From: Glaciihabitans sp.
GTDB lineage: Bacteria > Actinomycetota > Actinomycetes > Actinomycetales > Microbacteriaceae
Direction: 5' to 3'
Assembly (NCBI GenBank): GCA_025463785.1
Contig: JAODBD010000011.1
Span: 62,001-126,000, forward strand
Length of the DNA stretch: 64,000 nucleotides
Every line of letters begins with the position of its first letter. Within the stretch, counting starts at the first letter, position 1. Made by a program: the position numbers and the translations under genes. The notes under the pieces are model-generated. The model was not told the origin of the DNA. It did not search any database and saw only the letters and a program-made list of their open reading frames with translations. Below, in pieces: positions 18,141 to 26,578 of the stretch.

Positions 18141-18634
18141 GAACTCGCGCTGTATTGGGCAGCATCTTTGGATCGGTCGCCGTACTGGTGATCGGATGGC
18201 AGGCGGGCGCCGCTGCGGCCGCCGCACACTCGGCTTCGGCTTCGGCCGCGGTAACGACGTCGGGTACCACATCCGGAACGACGACACCGAGCACTTCTAC
18301 TGGTTCGACGAGTTCTCCGGGACCAACGAGCTCGTCAGCCTCGAAGTCGAGCAGCAGCAAGACCTACACGGGCGCCAGCGCCGACACTCCATTCGGCACC
18401 GTTCAAGTGAGGATCACTGTCGCCTCGGGCAAGCTGACGGATGTCACGGCAGTCCACCTGACAGATAATGGCGGTCGGTCCGTCGAGATCAGCAACTATG
18501 CCGCCCCGATCCTCCGCACGGAGGTTCTCGCAGCCCAGTCTGCCAATGTCAGTTCGGTTGGTGGCGCGACCTATACCAGCCAGGGTTACCTGACATCGCT
18601 GCAGTCGGCGCTCGACCAGGCAGGCTTGAAGTAG
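18137..18634 (+). CDS. Exported FMN-binding domain protein
   Basis: Protein of 165 residues: an N-terminal membrane segment or signal, a Ser/Thr-rich linker (residues about 35-75) and one FMN_bind domain. The covalent FMN site normally reads (S/T)GAT; here it is VGGATYTSQGY, so the Thr that receives FMN is kept while the first Ser is Gly. This is an outward-facing one-electron carrier in the known family. Its GTG overlaps the stop of the ferric-reductase-like gene and its stop overlaps the apbE start, so the three are translated together. The likely path is NAD(P)H to heme protein to FMN protein to an external acceptor (inference). Confidence 0.88.
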   Translation: MRTRAVLGSIFGSVAVLVIGWQAGAAAAAAHSASASAAVTTSGTTSGTTTPSTSTGSTSSPGPTSSSASKSSSSKTYTGASADTPFGTVQVRITVASGKLTDVTAVHLTDNGGRSVEISNYAAPILRTEVLAAQSANVSSVGGATYTSQGYLTSLQSALDQAGLK

Positions 18635-19398
18635 TGCACCGTCACGTTTTTTCGATCATGGGTACTTCGGTGTCCCTGTCGTGGCGTGGCGCAGAACTGA
18701 CGCGCGATGACCTCGCGGAGGTCGAGGCACGCTTTGTCGACTTCGATGACCGATACAGCCTGTACCGCGATGACACCGAGTTGTCCCGGGTGGCGCAGGG
18801 CACACTGGCCCTGGTGGATGCGAGCGAGGAACTTCGCACGACGTACGCGCTCGCGCTCGACTGGCGGGATCGAACCAGTGGAGCCTTCAGCCCTCATCGT
18901 CCGGATGGCACCATCGATCTGTCCGGGGTGGTCAAGGCGCTCGCGATGGATGCGGCGGCCGCGATACTGCGCTCGCGCGAATGTCGTAACTGGTGCCTGA
19001 ATGTCGGCGGCGACATCCTGGTAGCAGGTCAGGCTGGCGACGGTGCTGCCTGGGTCGTCGGGATTGTGGATCCGGATGACCGCGCGGCCCTCCTGACTTC
19101 GGCCAGTCTGGGCGGTGCGCGGCTGGCCTGCGCCACGTCCGGTTCGGCCGAGCGCGGAGATCACATTTGGGCGCTCGGCGCACCGAGCCCCGAATTCGTG
19201 CAGGTGAGCGTGATTGCCGCCGACATCGTCACCGCGGATGTGCTGGCGACTGCGATCGTTGCCGGCGGGAGCGTGAGCCTCGACGTCGCGACCCGATCAT
19301 GGCCGATCGACGTTATGACCGTGGATGTTGCGGGTCAGATCAGGATGTCGCCGGGCTTTGCCGAGGCCATGTCGGCCGCAGCCTCACTCAGCGTGTGA
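18634..19398 (+). CDS. apbE: FAD:protein FMN transferase (ApbE family)
   Basis: Attaches FMN to Thr or Ser of FMN_bind domains using FAD as donor. The 254-residue protein keeps family landmarks: GTSVSLSW, RYSLYRDDTELSRV, SGAFSP, DLSGVVKALAMD (the family's D.GG.AKG region, diverged), LNVGGDILVAG, and CATSGSAERGDHIW with IVTADVLATA, which carry the metal-binding Asp and Thr region. No signal peptide is evident, unusual for an ApbE expected to act outside the cell. The GTG start shares one base with the upstream stop. The evident substrate is the FMN-binding protein encoded just upstream. Confidence 0.87.
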   Translation: MHRHVFSIMGTSVSLSWRGAELTRDDLAEVEARFVDFDDRYSLYRDDTELSRVAQGTLALVDASEELRTTYALALDWRDRTSGAFSPHRPDGTIDLSGVVKALAMDAAAAILRSRECRNWCLNVGGDILVAGQAGDGAAWVVGIVDPDDRAALLTSASLGGARLACATSGSAERGDHIWALGAPSPEFVQVSVIAADIVTADVLATAIVAGGSVSLDVATRSWPIDVMTVDVAGQIRMSPGFAEAMSAAASLSV

Positions 19399-19800
19399 GG
19401 CTGTTGCCAGCCGTTTGACCTCGTCGATGAGTTGTTCGGCAACGAGGTCGAGCGGCTCCCAGTTTTGCTCCGCGCGACTCAGTGCGACCGCGCCCTCAGT
19501 GGCGACAGTTACGGCCAATACCGCGCAGCCGGTCTGGAACCCTGAGCGCGAAAGGACCTCGTGCCAGAGGTACAGGAAGTATTCGGTGGCTTCGAGTGCG
19601 GATGACCCCACCCTGCGTTCGAGAAATCCGAGCGCCCGAGCCCCCGCGAGTTCGTTGACCTCTGCGAACGAGGTGCCCTGCAGTCCGCGCTCGGCGAGCA
19701 ACTGCGCTGCGCCGACGACCATCTTTGCCCGCACTCGCGGTGCTGAGAGCAGAGGGCATCGCAAACCCGGTTCCGTTCCAGAGCGATAACACCGCGGCAT
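19384..19800 (-). pseudogene. Remnant of a TetR regulator (LmrA/YxaF type) with internal deletions
   Basis: An open frame of 138 codons that starts like a TetR protein (RVRAKMVVGAAQLLAERGLQ, GTSFAEVNELAGA) but lacks the recognition helix and the invariant YHHFPGGK segment, going straight to RALGFLERRVGS and then EATEYFLYLWHEVL. A second jump joins GCAVLAVTVAT to EGAVALSRAEQNWEPLDLV, although roughly 40 residues normally lie between them. Both junctions keep the frame. Without helix 3 it should not bind DNA. The conclusion rests on family patterns recalled from memory. It converges with apbE, overlapping its end by 15 bp. Confidence 0.6.
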
Positions 19801-19892
19801 TCGTGCACCGCCTGCCCGTCGTCTCGCGCATCGCTGGCGCCGCCTACGGCCAGGACGAGTTTGGCGCGCGCGCCCCAGCTACGGCGAGCTAG
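19741..19892 (+). other. Possible C-terminal remnant of an unknown plus-strand gene
   Basis: One frame reads RAEGIANPVPFQSDNTAAFV, then HRLPVVSRIAGAAYGQDEFG and ARAPATAS before a TAG at 19890. Third codon positions are strongly G/C, as in real genes here, but part of the stretch is antisense to the TetR remnant, which can mimic this. No start or family was found. Nothing else is seen between 19893 and the PHO box at 19963. Confidence 0.2.
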
Positions 19893-19962
19893 GTGTACCG
19901 CGCTCCACGGGACGCGGCCCCGGTTCAGTCGTCGACGCGGTCGGAATAGGAGTCTCCCACCC

Positions 19963-20022
19963 GTTAAGCGAATGTTCACATAACGGATTCAAGTCGTTCT
20001 TGGCTGACCCATATGGTTCATC
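19963..20022 (+). promoter_or_regulatory. PHO box upstream of pstC
   Basis: Four 7-base units resembling the actinobacterial PhoP unit GTTCACC start exactly 11 bp apart: GTTAAGC (19963), GTTCACA (19974), GGATTCA (19985) and GTTCTTG (19996). A further GTTCATC is at 20016. The 11-bp direct-repeat spacing is the known layout of Streptomyces-type PHO boxes. It lies about 75-110 bp ahead of the pstC start, so induction under phosphate limitation by PhoR-PhoP is expected. Confidence 0.7.
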
Positions 20023-20072
20023 CGGCGGATCGATTGTCAGTCGGCCACTCTTCCCGTGAGTAATAGGAATCC

Positions 20073-21050
20073 GTGACCGTCGACATCCCCAGAAAACTTG
20101 TTCTGCGCCGAGACCCGGTAGATAGAACGTTTCGTGGGGTCGCGCGCGGCGGGGGAATTGCCGTCCTCACGATCATGCTCCTGGTGGGCGTGTTCCTCGC
20201 GTTTCGCGCGTCACAGGCGCTGTCATCCGACGGCGTCAAGTTCCTCACAGTGCAGGACTGGGATCCGGATTCTGGCAAATTCGGTATCGCGGCCGTCCTC
20301 GTCGGCACCGTCCTCATTGCCCTGGTGGCGATCGTGATCGCATTCCCGCTGGCCACGGGCACAGCGCTCTACATCACCGAGTACGCGCCACGCCAGATTC
20401 GGCAGTGGCTCATCAGCCTCGTTGACCTGATGGCGGCCATCCCGAGCGTCGTTTATGGTCTGTGGGGTTTCTTCTTCCTGCAGGGCAACATCACGCCCAT
20501 TTCGCGCTGGATTTCGCAGAACTTCGGCTGGATCCCGATCTTCTCCGTGACCGGAGTCGATCCGAATGACCCGCTGCCGACGTCGACCTTGTATACCTCG
20601 TCGACCTTTATCGCGGGGATCGTGGTCGCATTCATGATCACCCCCATCATCACGGCCATCATGCGGGAGGTCTTCGCGCAGGCGCCGCTTGGCGAACGTG
20701 AGGGTGCGCTGGCTCTAGGTTCGACCCAGTGGGGGATGATCAGGTCGGTCGTTCTCCCGTTCGGTCGCGGTGGGATGATCGGCGGCACCATGCTCGGACT
20801 CGGCCGTGCTCTCGGCGAGACCATCGCGGTCTACATGATCATTTCGCCGGTCTTCGTGATTCAGACCCACATCCTGCAGAACGGCGCGAGCTCGGTCTCG
20901 TCGCTGATCGCATTGCGTTATGGCGAAGCATCGCCGTTTGGGCTCTCGGCCCTCATGGCGGCCGGATTGACCCTGTTCGTCATGACGCTCGTCATCAACT
21001 TCGCCGCGTCGTCGATCGTCGCGCGGTCCCGTTCGGGTGCGAGCAGCTGA
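20073..21050 (+). CDS. pstC: Phosphate ABC transporter permease PstC
   Basis: Membrane subunit of the high-affinity phosphate importer, 325 residues, six predicted membrane segments. Family landmarks are TALYITEYAPRQIR, LMAAIPSVVYGLWG, and the ATPase-docking loop REGALALGSTQWGMIRSVVLP followed by GLGRALGETIAV. GTG 20073 follows an AGGAAT ribosome site. pstA follows after 3 bp. Unusually, no pstS precedes it; the binding proteins come after pstA. Confidence 0.95.
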   Translation: MTVDIPRKLVLRRDPVDRTFRGVARGGGIAVLTIMLLVGVFLAFRASQALSSDGVKFLTVQDWDPDSGKFGIAAVLVGTVLIALVAIVIAFPLATGTALYITEYAPRQIRQWLISLVDLMAAIPSVVYGLWGFFFLQGNITPISRWISQNFGWIPIFSVTGVDPNDPLPTSTLYTSSTFIAGIVVAFMITPIITAIMREVFAQAPLGEREGALALGSTQWGMIRSVVLPFGRGGMIGGTMLGLGRALGETIAVYMIISPVFVIQTHILQNGASSVSSLIALRYGEASPFGLSALMAAGLTLFVMTLVINFAASSIVARSRSGASS

Positions 21051-21053
21051 GCC

Positions 21054-22373
21054 ATGACGACGATTCTTGATTCCCGGCCCGATGGCGTGCCTGCCGTGAT
21101 GTCGTCAACGCCAGCGACAACCAAGGTCATCATCCGCATGAACGACACGGACGACTCGGTAGCCGAGGCCCAACCACTGGTCGAGGTTCGCAGGCAAACT
21201 GGCGGGCTCAGGATGATCGACCTGCTGTCCGGGGCCGGCGCGGCCGTCGCCTCTCTGGCCCTGACCCAACTGTTGGTGACCCAACTGGCCCCCATCAACG
21301 GACCGATTCCGTTCTTCGTGATCGCCTACCTGCTGTTCGTCGCGATCTATGCGCTGCTGGTGTCGCTCGACGAGTCGGGGCCGGTGGTGCGCGATCGAAT
21401 CGTGCGCGTCATCGTGCACAGTCTCGCCTTCAGTCTGCTGGTCACGCTCGCCTTCGTCGTGATTTTCACGTTCAGCAGGGGAGTGCAGGCGCTCCCGCAC
21501 CTGAATTTCTTCACTCAGGACATGTCGCTTGCAGGGCCACTCGATCCGCTGAGCGACGGCGGAGTGCTGCACGCCATTGCGGGCACACTCATTCAGATCC
21601 TGATCGCCCTGGCCATCACGATCCCGCTGGGGCTCACTACAGCGCTATTTCTCAGCGAAGTTCCTGGACCGTTTGCCCGGCTCGTGCGCACAATCGTGGA
21701 GGCCATGACAGCACTCCCGTCGATCGTGGCCGGCCTGTTCATCTATGCAACTTTCATCCTGATTCTTGGGCTCGAGAAATCGGGCTTAGCGGCGTCGCTG
21801 GCGATCAGCGTCATGATGCTGCCGATCATGATCAGGGCGTCGGATGTCGTCCTCCGGCTCGTTCCCGCAACGCTCAAGGAGGCCTCGATCGGCCTCGGTG
21901 CCGGCCAGTGGCGTACGGTCTGGAACGTCATCCTGCCGACCTCGCGTTCCGGGCTCACGACGGCGATCATTCTCGCGACCGCGCGCGGGATCGGCGAGAC
22001 CTCACCCGTGTTGCTGACCGCCGGCTTCACGGCTTCGTTGAATCTCGACCCGCTCCATGGGCCGATGATCTCGCTGCCGCTAGCCGTATTCGAATTCGTG
22101 AAGTCACCCGAGCCCACCATGATCGCGCGCGGCTTCGGTACAGCGACCGTTCTGATGGCTCTTGTGCTCCTGCTGTTCATAGTCGCGCGCGTTATCGGCG
22201 GTCAGACGCTCGCGGTACGCGAACGACGACGCGCTCGCCTCGTAGCGCTACGTCGTGTGTTCACGATCTCCTGGCTGCTGAGGAACCCGTTAGCAGCGAA
22301 AGTCGCTGTCGGGGCAGCGCCCGCTGACACAGGACTTGACGACCCTGCCCCCATACTCGAGGAGTCCGAATGA
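21054..22373 (+). CDS. pstA: Phosphate ABC transporter permease PstA, extended
   Basis: Second membrane subunit, 439 residues, well above the usual near-300. The PstA core has EVPGPFARLVRTIVEAMTAL, LPSIVAGLFIYA, the EAA-like loop KEASIGLGAGQWRTVW and ATARGIGETSPVLLTAG. The extra length is an N-terminal cytoplasmic stretch plus two additional membrane segments (ALTQLLVTQLAP and FFVIAYLLFVAIYALL) and a charged C-terminal tail of about 65 residues. Met at codons 15 or 29 could be the true start. Its stop overlaps the next gene's ATG. The extra segments might contact the surface-anchored binding proteins (speculation). Confidence 0.93.
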   Translation: MTTILDSRPDGVPAVMSSTPATTKVIIRMNDTDDSVAEAQPLVEVRRQTGGLRMIDLLSGAGAAVASLALTQLLVTQLAPINGPIPFFVIAYLLFVAIYALLVSLDESGPVVRDRIVRVIVHSLAFSLLVTLAFVVIFTFSRGVQALPHLNFFTQDMSLAGPLDPLSDGGVLHAIAGTLIQILIALAITIPLGLTTALFLSEVPGPFARLVRTIVEAMTALPSIVAGLFIYATFILILGLEKSGLAASLAISVMMLPIMIRASDVVLRLVPATLKEASIGLGAGQWRTVWNVILPTSRSGLTTAIILATARGIGETSPVLLTAGFTASLNLDPLHGPMISLPLAVFEFVKSPEPTMIARGFGTATVLMALVLLLFIVARVIGGQTLAVRERRRARLVALRRVFTISWLLRNPLAAKVAVGAAPADTGLDDPAPILEESE

Positions 22374-23992
22374 GCGGCCAGCGACGGCGACACGCTACCC
22401 TGATCGGTCTCCTCTCGGTCATCCTGTTCACGCTTGCGACCATCACCACGACGGTCTCGTCAGCGAGCGCCGCAACCTCGTATGTACCGATCAGTGGCGC
22501 GGGATCGTCCTGGAGTTCCAACGCCATCGACCAGTGGCGCCGTAACGTGCAGCAGTACGGCATCCGCGTCAACTACGCGAGCACCGGCTCCTCCGACGGC
22601 CGCAACCAGTTCAAGGCTGGCACCGTCGACTTCGGCGCGTCTGAGATCCCGTACGGCACGACCGACAACGGAGTCACCGAGCCTGCGCCGTCGCGCGGGT
22701 ACGCGTACATGCCGGACGTAGCCGGCGGCACCGCGTTCATGTACAACCTGCAGTCGGGTGGGAAACGCATCACCAATCTGCGGCTGTCCGGAGACACGCT
22801 GAGCAAGCTCTTCACAGGCGTCATCACGCATTGGAATGATCCGCTCATCAAGGCGGATAACCCCGGCCTGACTCTGCCCGATTTCAAGGTCGTCCCCGTC
22901 GTTCGATCCGACGGATCGGGTTCGACAGCGCAGTTCACACTCTGGATGAGCAAGCTTCATTCGAGCGTGTGGAACAACTATTGCCGGAGCGCTGGCAGGA
23001 AGGTCCCGTGCGGAGAGACATCCAACTTTCCTGTTGTATTCGGTAAGGGGTTTGTCGCACAGCCGAACTCGCAGGGGGTCGCCGGCTACGTTGCCCAGAC
23101 AGCGAACGTCGGCACGATCACGTATGTCGAGTACTCCTACGCGATCAAGACCGGGTACCCGGTGGCGAAGATTCTGAATGCTGCGGGGTACTACACCGAA
23201 CCGACCGCATCCAATGTCGCGGTGGCACTGCTGAAGGCACAGATCAACAACAATCCGACATCCCCCTCCTACCTGACCCAGCAGCTCGACGGCGTATACA
23301 GTGACCCCGATCCGCGCGCATATCCGTTGTCCTCGTACTCGTACATGATCGTGCCGACCCAGATTCAGGACGGGTTCACGTCGGCGAAGGGTGCCACGCT
23401 CGCGGCGTTCGCCAACTACTTCCTGTGTGAGGGGCAGCAACAGGCGGAGGTGCTCGGCTACTCGCCGCTACCGATCAACCTCGTTAAGGCCGGTCTCGCG
23501 CAGGTCAAACGCATCCCGGGCGCAGTTGTGTCGTCGATCAACATCAAGAAGTGCAACAATCCGACGTTTTCGACCTCGGGCGTCAACACGTTGGCTCAAA
23601 ACGCCGCGCAACCCTCCGCCTGCGACAAGAAGGGCGTAACGCAGTGCACGATCGGAACAGGTAGCACGAAGGGTAGCTCGCCGGCGGGAACCGGAACCGG
23701 AACTGGCACCGCACCCGGCACCGGTGGCACGGGTTCGACGGGCACCGGTGACCCAGGCGCCGCGACGACGGGCGGCGGCACGACTACGGTCATCAACGCA
23801 CACGGCAGCACGAGTTGCGATGCGGATACCGGCATTTGCCAGGTAGTCAATGCCATCCCCGTGGATGCCCCGCTTCCCTCGTCGTGGGGTATTTCGCAGT
23901 GGTTTGTTCTCCTGCTCTGCCTGCTGCTTGTTCTTGCAATCGCCGTCCCACCGATTGTCGTCATCGCGGCGAGAAGGAGCCACCGTTCATGA
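22370..23992 (+). CDS. pstS: Membrane-anchored PstS-type phosphate-binding protein
   Basis: Extracytoplasmic phosphate-binding protein of 540 residues. A signal peptide (residues 1-35) leads to a PstS-like domain with GAGSSWSSNAI, YASTGSSDGRNQFKAGTVDF-GASE and VVRSDGSGSTAQFTLWMS, the loops that wrap phosphate in this family. Then come a Gly/Thr-rich spacer (about 440-485) and a single C-terminal membrane helix with a basic tail (IAARRSHRS). Actinobacterial PstS proteins are usually lipoproteins; this one has no lipobox and is held by its C-terminal helix. There is no LPXTG motif. It overlaps pstA and the next gene (ATGA both sides), so subunits are co-translated. Confidence 0.87.
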   Translation: MSGQRRRHATLIGLLSVILFTLATITTTVSSASAATSYVPISGAGSSWSSNAIDQWRRNVQQYGIRVNYASTGSSDGRNQFKAGTVDFGASEIPYGTTDNGVTEPAPSRGYAYMPDVAGGTAFMYNLQSGGKRITNLRLSGDTLSKLFTGVITHWNDPLIKADNPGLTLPDFKVVPVVRSDGSGSTAQFTLWMSKLHSSVWNNYCRSAGRKVPCGETSNFPVVFGKGFVAQPNSQGVAGYVAQTANVGTITYVEYSYAIKTGYPVAKILNAAGYYTEPTASNVAVALLKAQINNNPTSPSYLTQQLDGVYSDPDPRAYPLSSYSYMIVPTQIQDGFTSAKGATLAAFANYFLCEGQQQAEVLGYSPLPINLVKAGLAQVKRIPGAVVSSINIKKCNNPTFSTSGVNTLAQNAAQPSACDKKGVTQCTIGTGSTKGSSPAGTGTGTGTAPGTGGTGSTGTGDPGAATTGGGTTTVINAHGSTSCDADTGICQVVNAIPVDAPLPSSWGISQWFVLLLCLLLVLAIAVPPIVVIAARRSHRS

Positions 23993-26430
23993 AGCTTCGC
24001 GACTGGACACGAAGGCGATCGCTCCTCGCGGTCTTCGGGATTCTCCTCGCCATCGATTTGCTCGCCGGGATTGGGTCGGCATCGCTCGCCATCGCGGCAT
24101 CCGTGAAAAAGGATGTCGGCTCTGGCACCTCGTCTGGCGGGAGCGCGAAGACAGTCGCGTGGGATGACGGCACGAGAAACGTGACGGATGCCAACTACGG
24201 CGTGTTCAAGGCGCTGAAAGTCACGGTCGACCAAACGAGCAATCTCACAGACCAGGGTGTACACGTCAGCTGGACCGGGGGCAAGGTCACTCCGCCCCAG
24301 GATGACAAGACCAACTATCTGCAGATCATGCAATGCTGGGGCGATCCGAGCACGGGCCCCAAGCCGCAGCAGTGTGAGTGGGGTGAGGCGAGCACGTCCC
24401 TGTCGTCGCTGGTCGGCAGCAATGCAGCCAATCGATCGCTCGTGAACGGCGAAGACCCGCTTCAGGATTATGGCTCCGGATACCAGGTTCCGCTTGCCCA
24501 CAACATCAAGGCGTGGGCTGTGCCGTTCCAGGCGGTGGACGGGACGTCGGCGTGGAATCCACTGACATACTTCAGCCAGTCGAGTTCGAACGAGGTTACG
24601 GTCGCGCGGACCGGTCAGGATGGCTCCGGTTCGTATGAGTTCGAGACCCAGACTTCACTGAGCGCTCCCGAACTCGGCTGCGGTACGGCAATTACGACAG
24701 GCGGGGTCACCGCAGGGCGCGCGTGCTGGCTCGTCGTGGTACCGAGAGGCGAGTTCAACGCCGACGGCACGCCCGCCTCCTCGAACAGCGATGGTCGGGT
24801 GGGTGGTTCCCCGCTTTCTGCGACCAACTGGGCGGATCGCATCCAGTTCAAACTGGGCTTCACCGCGATCGGCGCAAGTTGCCCTCTCGGCCGGGCCGAG
24901 CGGCGCACAGCAGGCTCTGAGCTGATTGCCGGCGCATTCACGTCATGGCAGTCGGCACTCTGCGCTACGGGCACGACCTATGGCTACTCCGAGATCGGGG
25001 ATGCTGAAGCCCGCGCCGAGGCAGTGAGCGGCGCCCAGGGGGCAACCGGTCTTGGATTCGTCGCGCTTCCGATTGATGCAACCGCGGCTGCCGGAGCGAC
25101 GCTCGAATACGCTCCCGTCGCGGAATCCGCGATCGTGGTTGGGTACAACATCGACAAGCACCTGGTTACCTCCGCGCCCGACTATGCAGACAACGGCACA
25201 CCGGTCACGAATCTGGTTCTGACCCCGCGACTCGTCGCCAAACTGCTGACCCAGTCGTACCAGAACGACGTACCAGACGGTGGAGGCAAGTCGTATCTGG
25301 CGGCGAATCCCACGAGCCTGCGCACCGACCCCGATTTTTTGGCGCTCAACCCGGAGTTCAAATTCTTCCCCAAGGGGTCGAGCCCGGATGGGCTCATGGT
25401 GGCGCTGGGGAACACCGATGCGGCATCGGCAATCTGGGCGTGGTTGCGCGCAGACCCCGACGCGAGTGACTTCCTGAATGGCAAGGCAGACCCGTGGGGG
25501 ACAGTGGTGAACCCCTCCTACCTGTCGCTGAAGCTTGGCACCGATACGACGGTCGACAGCTATCCGAAAGCCGACCTTTCGACATTCCGGCAGAGCACAG
25601 ACATCCCAGCTCCCGGATACGGGACGCTCGACATGCGCCCTTACACGCTCGACATGGATGAGGCTGCCTCGCGCACCCTGCACGCCGATGCCAACGTCAA
25701 AACGGTCTGGGACCAGACGAAGCTTCCGCCCGCGTTCACCGACCCTGGCGCTCAGGTTCCCGGCGAGAGATTCGAGATCTCGATCACGGTGTCGAATTCC
25801 GCCGACCTCTACGGGCTCCAGACGGCGAAGCTGGTCAATGCCGCCGGGAAGGCTGTAGCGCCGACATCAGCCTCGATCGGAGCGGGAGTGGATGCGATGG
25901 TTCCCTCGGCGACCGACGGGATCGTGGTGACGGATCCGAACAAGCGAGTGAACGCCGCCTATCCGCTTTCGATGTTGACCTACGCCGTTGTCAATGTCTG
26001 CAATTCGAGCCTGCCCGCGCTCGCCGACTACCGGAAGCTGCTGAACTACATCGCGGGACCAGGGCAGGTGTCCGGCAGCTCGCTCGGCCAGCTACCCGAC
26101 GGCTATGTTCCGCTGAAGGCAAGTCTTATCGGTCAAGTGGCGGCGGCGAGCAAGGCGCTTGCCTCCGAAATCGCTACTCCTGTGTGCGTGTCGCACATCA
26201 AGGTTCCCAAGTCGGCCAATGGCGGCACGACGACCACCGCGCCACCTGCGCCCGCCGATGCGCCGAGCGCGACACCGACTCCAACGGCGACTCCAGGAGC
26301 GTCACCTTCGGCCAGGATGACCCCCGCTGTGCAGACTACGGCGACCAGATATACGGTCCTCGCCGCGCTCTTTTTCGCGGTTCCCTGTCTCGCGATCGGA
26401 CCGATCTTGCTTCGCCGCCGGCGTCTGTAG
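23989..26430 (+). CDS. Large membrane-anchored PstS-related surface protein
   Basis: Protein of 813 residues with an N-terminal signal/membrane segment (LLAVFGILLAIDLLAGIGSA), a long exported part, a Pro/Thr-rich stalk (about 745-775) and a C-terminal membrane helix ending in LLRRRRL. The region around residues 380-430 (VAESAIVVGYNIDKHLV, NLVLTPRLVAKLLTQSY) resembles the PstS second lobe, and YPLSMLTYAVVN near 655 resembles the PstS C-terminal end, but about 300 residues in front match nothing I know. Several Cys pairs (MQCWGD..QQCEWG) suggest disulfides. ATG 23989 has GGAG upstream and overlaps the pstS stop. The role is probably phosphate or phosphoester capture at the surface (inference). 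Confidence 0.72.
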   Translation: MKLRDWTRRRSLLAVFGILLAIDLLAGIGSASLAIAASVKKDVGSGTSSGGSAKTVAWDDGTRNVTDANYGVFKALKVTVDQTSNLTDQGVHVSWTGGKVTPPQDDKTNYLQIMQCWGDPSTGPKPQQCEWGEASTSLSSLVGSNAANRSLVNGEDPLQDYGSGYQVPLAHNIKAWAVPFQAVDGTSAWNPLTYFSQSSSNEVTVARTGQDGSGSYEFETQTSLSAPELGCGTAITTGGVTAGRACWLVVVPRGEFNADGTPASSNSDGRVGGSPLSATNWADRIQFKLGFTAIGASCPLGRAERRTAGSELIAGAFTSWQSALCATGTTYGYSEIGDAEARAEAVSGAQGATGLGFVALPIDATAAAGATLEYAPVAESAIVVGYNIDKHLVTSAPDYADNGTPVTNLVLTPRLVAKLLTQSYQNDVPDGGGKSYLAANPTSLRTDPDFLALNPEFKFFPKGSSPDGLMVALGNTDAASAIWAWLRADPDASDFLNGKADPWGTVVNPSYLSLKLGTDTTVDSYPKADLSTFRQSTDIPAPGYGTLDMRPYTLDMDEAASRTLHADANVKTVWDQTKLPPAFTDPGAQVPGERFEISITVSNSADLYGLQTAKLVNAAGKAVAPTSASIGAGVDAMVPSATDGIVVTDPNKRVNAAYPLSMLTYAVVNVCNSSLPALADYRKLLNYIAGPGQVSGSSLGQLPDGYVPLKASLIGQVAAASKALASEIATPVCVSHIKVPKSANGGTTTTAPPAPADAPSATPTPTATPGASPSARMTPAVQTTATRYTVLAALFFAVPCLAIGPILLRRRRL

Positions 26431-26433
26431 ATG

Positions 26434-26496
26434 GTTCATCTTGGAAGCCGCTGTGAGTTAGCGAAACGTTCATCTTTGGTTACATCCACGTTGGTT
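26434..26496 (+). promoter_or_regulatory. Second PHO box inside the phosphate locus
   Basis: Four units start exactly 11 bp apart: GTTAGCG (26457), GTTCATC (26468), GTTACAT (26479) and GTTGGTT (26490). Another GTTCATC lies at 26434. The array sits 80-120 bp ahead of the third binding-protein gene (26579), giving it its own phosphate-starvation promoter. Confidence 0.7.
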
Positions 26497-26578
26497 CGTC
26501 GACCGTAGCTTTGCGCCGGGGTTCGACCTCCGACCCGCGGGGCCGGCGGACTCCACTTCCTTAGAAAGGGATAACTCA

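Noticed and set aside
23860-23900. APLPSSWG near the end of PstS as a sortase sorting signal
   Set aside because: Does not match LPXTG or LAXTG, and the C-terminal helix with basic tail is enough to explain anchoring.
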